From Domibacillus aminovorans (lineage in GTDB: Bacteria > Bacillota > Bacilli > Bacillales > Domibacillaceae), in contig NZ_LQWY01000067.1 in the NCBI RefSeq assembly GCF_001643235.1, positions 289,458 to 353,457 of the forward strand: a stretch of DNA of 64,000 bases, given 5' to 3'. The position numbers were made by a program, and so were the translations under genes. How positions within the stretch are numbered: position 1 is the stretch's first letter; every line of letters begins with the position of its first letter. Below are positions 58,501 to 64,000 of the stretch, one piece after another. The notes under the pieces were generated by a model. The model saw only the letters and a program-made list of their open reading frames with translations, had not been told where the DNA came from and did no database searches.

Positions 58501-59759
58501 TGGTATCCGATGGCACAGCTCCTGACGCGCCAATCGTAGATCCAGTGAAAGAGCTTCAAAAAGCGGTAACAGGAACGACTGAACCAGGTATGACCGTAAC
58601 GGTCAGCCACAATGGGAAAGTCCTTAAATCTGGAAAATCGGATAAAAAAGGGAAGTTTTCTGTAAGTATCAAGATGCCGGCGAAAGGAAGCAAGCTGTTA
58701 GTCACGGCGAAGGATGCGGCTGGCAATGAAAGTGCAGCGACAGAGGCAATCGTTTTAGACGGCATAGCTCCTGACGCACCAAAAGTGACGGTTCCTGTCA
58801 ATGACAAAAGTGAGAGAGTAACCGGAACAACAGAAGGGAAGGCGACTGTGACCGTTAAACTCGGTACGGAAACCTACACAGGAAAAGCGGATGATCAAGG
58901 TACGTTCACGGTGGCCATTGTCCGGCCAAAAGCGGGCACGACGATTTTAGTTACGGCAGCGGATGAAGCCGGAAATGTAAGTAAAGAAACGAAGGTTGTT
59001 GTAGCCGATGTAACAGCGCCTGACGCGCCAATCGTAGATCCAGTGAAAGAGCTTCAAAAAGCAGTAACAGGAACGACTGAACCGGGTATGACCGTAACGG
59101 TCAGCTACAATGGAAAAGTTCTTAAATCCGGAAAATCGGATAAAAAAGGGAAGTTTTCTGTAAGTGTCAAGATGCCGGCGAAAGGAAGCAAGCTGTTAGT
59201 CACGGCGAAGGATGCGGCTGGCAATGAAAGTGCAGCGACAGAGGCAATCGTTTTAGACGGCATAGCTCCTGACGCACCAAAAGTGACGATTCCTGTCAAT
59301 GATCAAAGTACCGATGTGAAGGGAACAACAGAAGCGAAGGCGACTGTGACTGTTAAACTCGGTACGGAAACCTACACAGGAAAAGCGGATGATCAAGGTG
59401 CGTTCACGGTGGACATTGTCCAGCCAAAGGCAGGCACGACGATTTTAGTCACGGCAGCGGATGAAGCCGGAAATGTAAGTAAAGAAACGAAGGTTGTTGT
59501 AGCCGATGTAACGGCTCCGGTTGCACCAGAGGTAGATAATATCACATCTAAGCAAAAGGTCGTGACAGGTACAACAGAACCTAATGTAACGGTGACTGTT
59601 AAAAATGCAGCAGGAAAAATATTACGTTCCGGAAAATCGAATAAAGAGGGGGATTTTAAGCTTAGTATTTCTCCACAGCCAGCCGGATCTAAGATTTTTG
59701 TAACCGCAACAGACAGTGCTAAAAACACGAGTGAAGCAACGGAGAAAATTGTTGAGTAG
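55584..59759 (+). CDS. Secreted thermolysin-family (M4) metalloprotease with C-terminal Ig-like repeats
   Basis: A 1391-residue exoprotease. TTG start has AGGGGGA at 7 nt and opens a signal peptide ending VYAQDN. The propeptide has FTP and PepSY parts (about 45-220). The M4 domain (about 245-550) has the zinc site VVGHEMTHGVTEKTAG with the third ligand in GALNESFSDIIGS, and the active-site His in GGVHFNSGIPNFAAYQLA. A Big2-like domain (about 555-640) and a beta-rich region lead to six to seven tandem bacterial Ig-like domains (about 815-1391), each ending GTPP/TAPDAP. Ordinary Bacillus neutral proteases are 500-550 residues, so the tail is the unusual part, probably binding wall or substrate. 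Confidence 0.92.
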   Translation: MFKKLIGGLLFLLLIGPGAAVYAQDNGFAEGNTSKSSGNYGNGLTTGELSGVLDTDQKVTDFINKNRMQFGVQNKTEKLKLTKKTTNKETNKKHYLYQLTHKGIPVYGSYAQVHLNAQNKVYALDNDVEIKDINLPTSPNLSGSEAIANLTAAVEKELGKKIELESSNEMVQIKEPSAKLIIYPSNGKDYLVYETKISFLKPTIGEWVGFVDAHTGQIIEKYNALKDANATVPSKEKKAPLSYPYTVEKGEGDSNNGGVKELNIVKENGWYYLLDTTNPMANDGAIVTRDEFSREIVSSDSSHFNDKHAVDAHYNADIVYDYYKEEFDRDSIDGKGMDIVSYVHVPEYGAPMDNAYWWEDAMWYGDGDQLNCFSCALDVVGHEMTHGVTEKTAGLDYWKQSGALNESFSDIIGSLIDGDWELGEETGSVIRDMEDPNRYGQPKHMDEYMYIEWDNGGVHFNSGIPNFAAYQLATSLDQRGLDGKKILGHIAYNSLNNYLHPTSRFSDARDAFLLSVDDLTFLESNQKDIVREEVENAWAAVGLPFGEQALINLEVSESSLNLNVGETHQLTLTAVYSDGSREDVTSLSNWESGDPDVATVEAGLVEKINDGETIIWASYQGEETAVEIVETPNVKGKVSEGPSSEDIGEGLMFIESTDGDEYYYFTLDENSEFSFYLKPGEYKITAMYSYKDGTEEYIDILDQSFTVGKETLQLDVDIPPVTVTGKIEFSDPDILEQYDEIGLILENNGEYLWIDVKEESYKGRLSKGTYNVVEVFAYTYEGSLEDLSIPLHDSIKINDESKVIEKNIKVNGETSLIHVDPVKENSTAVTGGTDPNMTIEISNESSKKIGTGKSKSDGHFSVKIPKQKLGMVLTVIVKDAHGNQTAKREIEVQDGTPPEAPVVDPVSDQSMTVTGKTEAGATVMLKLGTGNVIGMADDQGEFSIEIAKQKAGATLYVTAEDEASNVSKETKVMVSDGTAPDAPIVDPVKELQKAVTGTTEPGMTVTVSHNGKVLKSGKSDKKGKFSVSIKMPAKGSKLLVTAKDAAGNESAATEAIVLDGIAPDAPKVTVPVNDKSERVTGTTEGKATVTVKLGTETYTGKADDQGTFTVAIVRPKAGTTILVTAADEAGNVSKETKVVVADVTAPDAPIVDPVKELQKAVTGTTEPGMTVTVSYNGKVLKSGKSDKKGKFSVSVKMPAKGSKLLVTAKDAAGNESAATEAIVLDGIAPDAPKVTIPVNDQSTDVKGTTEAKATVTVKLGTETYTGKADDQGAFTVDIVQPKAGTTILVTAADEAGNVSKETKVVVADVTAPVAPEVDNITSKQKVVTGTTEPNVTVTVKNAAGKILRSGKSNKEGDFKLSISPQPAGSKIFVTATDSAKNTSEATEKIVE
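58521..59516 (+). repeat. Two 498-bp tandem repeats in the protease gene
   Basis: Units 58521-59018 and 59019-59516 each encode two Ig-like domains (166 residues). They are nearly identical for long stretches at the nucleotide level, including silent positions, so the duplication or a gene conversion is recent. Confidence 0.88.
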
Positions 59760-59797
59760 GTTTTATTGCCTTAAGTATGTAGATTTATGTAAATAGT

Positions 59798-59836
59798 AAA
59801 AAAGCTCACTGGGGATTCCTCAGTGAGCTTTTTTAC
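59798..59836. terminator. Bidirectional terminator
   Basis: AAAAAAGCTCACTG/CAGTGAGCTTTTTT perfect arms with a 9-nt loop between the protease and the converging lipoprotein gene. Confidence 0.93.
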
Positions 59837-59878
59837 ATCAAATATCTAAATCTTGAGAGTAAACGATTGGAAAACTAC

Positions 59879-60658
59879 TTACTTCATTAGCTTTTGCCAC
59901 GAACTGGCATGATGGACAGCAATTTGACACTTACATTCTTTCCATACTTTTTTCATTTCTGCTTCGATATAAGCGGGGCTTTTTCCAGAAAAAGAGATGC
60001 CTTCTGCTTCCGCGTTCTCGATCGTTTCAATAGCAATTAACACTTCTTTACCGAGCGCTTTGCCGATGTTTAATTCCGTCCGGGCTGCTTCTATGATTTG
60101 GTCTGCGCGGTCACGGTACGCCATAATCACTGTGTAATCGGCGGTTTGAATGGCCATTTCAGCAAGAGTCCCGCCGGCCCGGGATGGAATTTCATCGTAC
60201 CAGAAGGGGATATCGATACCGAGAAGGAATCCGCTGGCTGCTGCTTTTTTCAACAGCTGTTCATATCGATCAATAGCCTGGTTTTGATCGGTTTTCCATT
60301 CAGTTGATAAATACGGTTCTACATCAAGATGAATGCCGTCCCAGTCCAGCTCATTTACTTTTTGTAAAAAAAGAGCTAAATCTGCTTCTGTATAATCAGG
60401 CGAACCATCAAGCGCATGAACGCGAATATTCTGCTCATGTGCGGCTGTTAAAAAAGAGCGGTACACACTGTCGGCAATATTCGGATCGACTTGAACATAC
60501 ACATCACGCACTCGCTTTTCTTCAAAAAATATCAGCCATTTTTCTTGATCGTCATTGAGTATGGACGCATCCCATATCCATGTTGCATGTTCAGGTTCAT
60601 TCATACGGCAGCCTCCTATGAGCAGCACGATTATAGCCAGCAACCATCTCGTTTTCAC
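59879..60658 (-). CDS. Lipoprotein with a TIM-barrel glycosidase-like domain
   Basis: A 259-residue lipoprotein. Signal MKTRWLLAIIVLLIGGCRM (lipobox IGGC); GTG start 60658 has a weak site. The mature part begins HATWIWDAS and contains WDGIHLDVEPYL (about 120-130), resembling the DGxxxDxE strand of GH18-like and related glycosidase barrels. Other barrel-like strands follow (GFLLGIDIPFWYDE, YTVIMAYRDRAD, EVLIAIETIE). Two late Cys (ECKCQ) are unusual. It may be a surface polysaccharide hydrolase. The family is not certain. Confidence 0.6.
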   Translation of the reverse strand: MKTRWLLAIIVLLIGGCRMNEPEHATWIWDASILNDDQEKWLIFFEEKRVRDVYVQVDPNIADSVYRSFLTAAHEQNIRVHALDGSPDYTEADLALFLQKVNELDWDGIHLDVEPYLSTEWKTDQNQAIDRYEQLLKKAAASGFLLGIDIPFWYDEIPSRAGGTLAEMAIQTADYTVIMAYRDRADQIIEAARTELNIGKALGKEVLIAIETIENAEAEGISFSGKSPAYIEAEMKKVWKECKCQIAVHHASSWQKLMK

Positions 60659-60888
60659 AAAAGAATCAATCCCTATTCGTTGATTTTAATATAAGTATAG
60701 AGTAGAGCGTCCTTATGCATCAACAATGAGTCTTTTTGTTTTTTCTGTGACAGTTCATTTTCTACTGGATTCTGATCCATTTTCCTATATAATAGAAAAG
60801 ATGCATTTTGCGCATAAAAACGACAATGAAAGACTCATTATGATATGATAAAAATCTACGAATTTGGAAGGAAAGAGGACTTTTCAAC

Positions 60889-62280
60889 ATGAAGAACGAG
60901 AAGAAATTTTGGCTGTTTGCTCTGGCATTTCTTATTTGGCAGCCGGTTATCGACGTGCTGACAAGCGCATCATTGCTTCTACTAAATGTAAACCTAACCG
61001 TCGGTGTCATTGCCCGCGTGCTGTTTATGGCTGTGATTGTGCTAGTGCTTCTGCAATTATCCTGGAGGAACCGTCTGGCGAGAAAATATGCCCTGTATTT
61101 AATCGGGTTGGCTGTGCTGATTATTGTAAACATGGCGATGAATTACAATGTAAAAGATCCCTATTACATTGCCAGCGAATTGAAGTATTTTAATAAGATT
61201 GTTTATTTTCCTATTGTATTTGTTGGTTTTAACATGCTGTATCTTTATTTAAAGAGAGAACATGAGCCATTTAAAGAAAAAACAACCACGTATTTTCTTT
61301 ACGCCTCGCTCATTATCAGTGCCGTTTTCATCGTCTCATTCGTAACAGGGACAAGCATGTCCAACTATTCCCACACAAAAATTGGCTTCACGGGTTGGTT
61401 TTTCGCGGGTAATGAAATTGGTGCGATCATGGCGATTATTTTGCCGCTCACAGCACTTTATGCGATTGAACAGACGGATAAATTGAAAGAGTGGCGCTAC
61501 TGGATTCCGTTTGTTTTGCTGGCGATTTCCATGCAGTTTCTCGGAACGAAAGTAGGATATGGCGGCATTGTGATCGTCTTAATTGCTACATTTGTCACGA
61601 TGTTTATCCTCTACATGACGAAAGAGCGGACAGAAAAAGTACGCTCCAATATGTTGATTTCGATCATTTTAATGGCGGTTCTCGCTGTGACGACACCGAT
61701 CACGCCTGTTTTCCACAATATGTTTGCACATTTAAGCTTGTTGAATATTGATTTGGACTTTGGCCAGAAAGAAAAAGAATACGATCCGGAAACGGGAGAA
61801 GAAATCCCATCGGAAGACGATGAAGAAAAGCCGGAAATCACAAATGATCAAATTCAAAATCTCGTTTTCAGTAGCCGTGAAAAATATTTAGCGGACATGA
61901 AAGATGATTTTGCGGATGCGCCAATCGGACAAAAATTGTTCGGCATGGGCTTTGCGGGGAATTACGTAGAACCAGGTCCGGGTGTCGGTCCGAAATTGAT
62001 TGAAATGGATTTCTATGATCTCTTTTTCTCACTCGGTATCGTCGGTTTCCTTTATATGATGTCCGTACCGCTTTATTATGTTGTGAAGTTCGTCCTGTAT
62101 TTCATCCGAAATATAAAAGAAACGTTTACGATTACGAATGTGATGTACGGCGTGTCGTTTATTTTAGCACTCGGCATTGGAGCTACAGCTGGACATGTGT
62201 TAACAGCACCGGCTGTATCCATTTATGTTGCTGCTGTTATGGCATTGCTTATGGTACGTGAAGGAATTGTAAAAGAATAG
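60889..62280 (+). CDS. O-antigen ligase/polymerase-like membrane protein
   Basis: A 463-residue protein with about 11 hydrophobic helices. It has a conserved extracellular-loop region after helix 9 (residues 285-350) rich in Asp/Glu and including FSSREKYLADMKDDFADAPIGQKLFGMGFAGNYV, which matches the Wzy/WaaL-type loop where a glycan is handled. The WFFAGNEIGAIMAIILPLTALYAI helix is family-typical. It would polymerise or ligate a surface glycan. No glycosyltransferases are adjacent, so the polymer cannot be named. GGAAAGAGG precedes the ATG; a terminator follows. Confidence 0.8.
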   Translation: MKNEKKFWLFALAFLIWQPVIDVLTSASLLLLNVNLTVGVIARVLFMAVIVLVLLQLSWRNRLARKYALYLIGLAVLIIVNMAMNYNVKDPYYIASELKYFNKIVYFPIVFVGFNMLYLYLKREHEPFKEKTTTYFLYASLIISAVFIVSFVTGTSMSNYSHTKIGFTGWFFAGNEIGAIMAIILPLTALYAIEQTDKLKEWRYWIPFVLLAISMQFLGTKVGYGGIVIVLIATFVTMFILYMTKERTEKVRSNMLISIILMAVLAVTTPITPVFHNMFAHLSLLNIDLDFGQKEKEYDPETGEEIPSEDDEEKPEITNDQIQNLVFSSREKYLADMKDDFADAPIGQKLFGMGFAGNYVEPGPGVGPKLIEMDFYDLFFSLGIVGFLYMMSVPLYYVVKFVLYFIRNIKETFTITNVMYGVSFILALGIGATAGHVLTAPAVSIYVAAVMALLMVREGIVKE

Positions 62281-62287
62281 TATGATG

Positions 62288-62322
62288 AACCGCTCTGTTG
62301 TAACTGACAGAGCGGTTTTTTT
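62288..62322 (+). terminator. Terminator of the O-antigen-ligase-like gene
   Basis: AACCGCTCTGT/ACAGAGCGGTT stem, then TTTTTTT. Confidence 0.92.
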
Positions 62323-62355
62323 GTGCAAATATGAATCTAGTGTAATGATACGTAT

Positions 62356-62670
62356 ATGTTTGAAGAAGATGCAGCTGTGAAAAAGATTCTTACCGACAAG
62401 TACACACCGGCAATCGAGGAAATGAAAGCAGAAATAGTAGGTTCTACACCGGTTGCGCTTGACGGCGAACGTGCAAACGTATGGACCGGTGAAACGAACC
62501 TTGGAAACTTAATGACAGACAGTATGCTCGCCAAAGCGAAAACGATTGATGCAGAAGCGGTCATTGCGCTTCAAAATGGCGGTGGCATTCGCTCGTCAAT
62601 CAATGAAGGCGACATTACGATGGAGGAAGTCTTAACGGTCATGCCTTTTGATAATTCCTGGAAATCTGAT
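62356..62670 (+). pseudogene. 5'-nucleotidase internal fragment
   Basis: About 100 codons match the start of the C-terminal 5'-nucleotidase domain (GERANVWTGETNLGNLMTDSMLAKA, IALQNGGGIRSSINEGDITMEEVLTVMPFDN). Both the N-terminal metallophosphoesterase domain with signal peptide and the rest of the C-terminal domain are missing; homology stops at about 62660, just before the end of the convergent nuclease gene. It is a truncated, non-functional remnant. Confidence 0.85.
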
Positions 62671-62690
62671 AAAAAGCTGTACTATTTACT

Positions 62691-63248
62691 TTATATTTTA
62701 CTTATGAAATGTATTAGTTGTCCTCGATCAACCAACTTCACACCGCTTTTTTTTGCAAGATCGCAGGCGTTTTTTGTAAAAGTATTATTTGTCACAACCC
62801 ATGCTTCATTGGTCCTGTAATACGTTTTAGCAGAAAAAACTTGTTGAACAGAAGTAACTCCGACTGTTTTACTGTATTTTTTGACTTGCACAGCGATAGA
62901 TTTCCCGTCTTTTTTTAATAATAAATCTGCACCGTAATCACCAATGAGGTTTACTTTATAGCCCATGTTTTTGAACAGTTCCTCTACATACAGTTTAAAT
63001 TCTACTTTCTGCATAGTATCAATTTCTTTAATATCGGATTGAAGGAATTTTCTCTTTTTTGCATATTGTCCATCCGACCGAAAATAAACGTATACAGCAA
63101 CAGAAATAATAATGATCACTATAACGATAAAAATGTCATCTCGAGGCTGAATAACTAATGGAAGAACAAAGTGACTAACAATTAAAAAGCCCATTAGGCC
63201 GAGTAAAGTTTTATCAAAAAGTGTGTCTGCCTCGTTTTTATATTTCAT
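62691..63248 (-). CDS. Membrane-anchored Mrr-type restriction-endonuclease-like protein
   Basis: A 185-residue protein. Two N-terminal helices (LLGLMGFLIVSHFVLPLVI and IFIVIVIIIISVAVYVYF) precede a Mrr_cat domain (about 75-180). The PD-(D/E)xK core is readable: Glu in EFKLYVEELF, Asp in GDYGADLLL, and QVK in SIAVQVKKYSK, followed by VTSVQQVFSAKTYY and VVTNNTFTKNACDLAKKSG. It is similar to DUF2034-type membrane nucleases. The role may be defence against methylated or foreign DNA at the membrane. No methylase is adjacent. Confidence 0.85.
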   Translation of the reverse strand: MKYKNEADTLFDKTLLGLMGFLIVSHFVLPLVIQPRDDIFIVIVIIIISVAVYVYFRSDGQYAKKRKFLQSDIKEIDTMQKVEFKLYVEELFKNMGYKVNLIGDYGADLLLKKDGKSIAVQVKKYSKTVGVTSVQQVFSAKTYYRTNEAWVVTNNTFTKNACDLAKKSGVKLVDRGQLIHFISKI

Positions 63249-63585
63249 CTTAGCTATCTATCTCATCTCCTTGACCTATTTCAGTAAAATCAGTCCATTA
63301 TTTCATCTTATTCTTCACTGATTTATGTATCTTTATCCAGCGAAGTTGAATAGCCGTATATTATGGCGATTGATGAAGTTGCATAACGGGCATCGACCAG
63401 ATGTAATTCCTTCATTTCATTTAAGCTGTAGCTTTCACGCGATTCCATCAAATTTTATTTCGATTAGTGAAATAATTTACATTTTTCGGATATTGAGTGT
63501 GCTATAACCTTTTAAAACCGATTTTAACTCGTTCCATGGGAACTTATTCTAAATTTGTAAAATTGGATATAAATGGGTTAAAAGC

Positions 63586-63612
63586 ACAGAAATAAGGCCT
63601 TACGCATAAAAT
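63586..63612 (+). promoter_or_regulatory. Candidate sigma-K promoter
   Basis: AC, a 17-bp spacer and CATAAAAT lie before the collagen-like gene, close to the mother-cell sigma-K pattern (AC, about 16, CATANNNTA). The remainder of 63249-63656 has no gene that can be supported. Confidence 0.35.
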
Positions 63613-63656
63613 GAATTGCATTGCATTGAAAAACGTATAAAAGAAAGGTGATAACA

Positions 63657-64000
63657 ATGGCTGACGATAGAAAAGAACCACGGGATGGGTCAGGACCACA
63701 AGTGTCGACACTTTCTATTGGACCTAAAGGGCCGAGAGGACCGAGAGGAAACGCCGGGCCACAAGGGCCTGCAGGAGCAGTAGGACCACAAGGACCAGCG
63801 GGAGCCGATGGAAAAGTAGGACCACAAGGACCAGCGGGAGCAGAGGGAAAAATAGGACCACAGGGACCAGCGGGAGCCGATGGAGCAGCAGGACCACAGG
63901 GGCCTGCGGGGCCAACAGGAGTGCAAGGGCCTGCAGGAGCAGACGGAGCAGTAGGGCCGGAAGGGCCACAAGGACCTATGGGAGCAGCAGGGCCGCAAGG
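63657..64000 (+). CDS. Collagen-like repeat protein (exosporium/spore-surface type), 3' end outside window
   Basis: ATG 63657 has AAAGGTG at 7 nt. A short N-terminal leader ([20 protein letters not shown]) is followed by uninterrupted Gly-X-Y triplets ([19 protein letters not shown]) through the end of the window. There is no signal peptide, which is normal for BclA-like proteins placed on the spore by their leader. The triplets are arranged in imperfect 27-45-bp tandem units centred on GPQGPAGA. The C-terminal domain is unseen. Confidence 0.85.
   Translation, partial: MADDRKEPRDGSGPQVSTLSIGPKGPRGPRGNAGPQGPAGAVGPQGPAGADGKVGPQGPAGAEGKIGPQGPAGADGAAGPQGPAGPTGVQGPAGADGAVGPEGPQGPMGAAGPQ

Noticed and set aside
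63325..63507. 60-codon plus-strand frame
   Set aside because: No ribosome binding site and protein-unlike composition in an AT-rich intergenic stretch.
63690..64000. Repeats at the right edge as a CRISPR array; minus-strand open frames there
   Set aside because: The repeats are in-frame Gly-X-Y codons of variable unit length without unique spacers; the minus-strand frames are shadows of this composition.

Overview
The window looks like the chromosome of a spore-forming member of the Bacillales, most likely Bacillaceae. The support is moderate GC, strong AGGAGG-type ribosome binding sites with many TTG and GTG starts, CcpA-type cre sites, a YtrA-like GntR/ABC operon, an LPXTG protein with its own sortase, SLH domains, a thermolysin-type protease and a BclA-like collagen repeat protein at the right edge. 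The species cannot be named from the sequence. No rRNA, tRNA, CRISPR array or intact insertion sequence was seen.

Layout. 0-6.6 kb: a truncated SGNH hydrolase, a sigma factor/CoiA-like pair, YitT, YqcI/YcgG, and three dispersed copies of a small basic protein family. Two copies sit behind cre sites and the third sits behind a cyclic-di-GMP-I riboswitch. 6.7-11.1 kb: a thiol-redox operon (HxlR regulator, DsbA/SpxH-like protein, YdhR monooxygenase), a MacB-like ABC exporter pair and a VanZ protein. 11.2-24.5 kb: a large catabolic island with a TRAP transporter, two sorbitol/idonate-type dehydrogenases, a LacI regulator, a split transketolase, an aldehyde dehydrogenase, a tartrate-dehydrogenase-family enzyme, an iron alcohol dehydrogenase and a hydroxyacyl-CoA-dehydrogenase-like enzyme. 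Four related palindromic operators tie it together. 24.7-29.7 kb: a second TRAP system with an RspB-like dehydrogenase and a divergent FadR-type regulator. 30.1-35.8 kb: a sigma-54 activator and its target operon (iron alcohol dehydrogenase, permease, succinate-semialdehyde dehydrogenase). 35.9-41.9 kb: CHY zinc finger protein, NikR and NikABCDE. 42-55 kb: envelope genes (prohibitin-like protein, amidase, TcaA-like protein), two ABC systems, an LPXTG protein with sortase, and an SLH-lactamase-fold protein. 55.6-64 kb: a large M4 protease, a lipoprotein, an O-antigen-ligase-like protein, a 5'-nucleotidase remnant, a membrane Mrr-like nuclease and the start of a collagen-like protein.

The most interesting reading is that the 11-24 kb island could catabolise a hexonate by the chemistry grapevine uses to make tartrate. 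In order this would be C5 oxidation by an idonate-type dehydrogenase, transketolase cleavage of the 5-keto acid to tartrate semialdehyde plus a C2 unit, oxidation to tartrate, and processing by a TtuC-family enzyme. This is inferred from gene content; no substrate is proven. The 30-36 kb operon similarly fits 4-hydroxybutyrate oxidation to succinate. A 90-bp scar at 24.5 kb is built from pieces of two genes found at 7.0 and 10.4 kb, which records an old duplication and deletion around the island.
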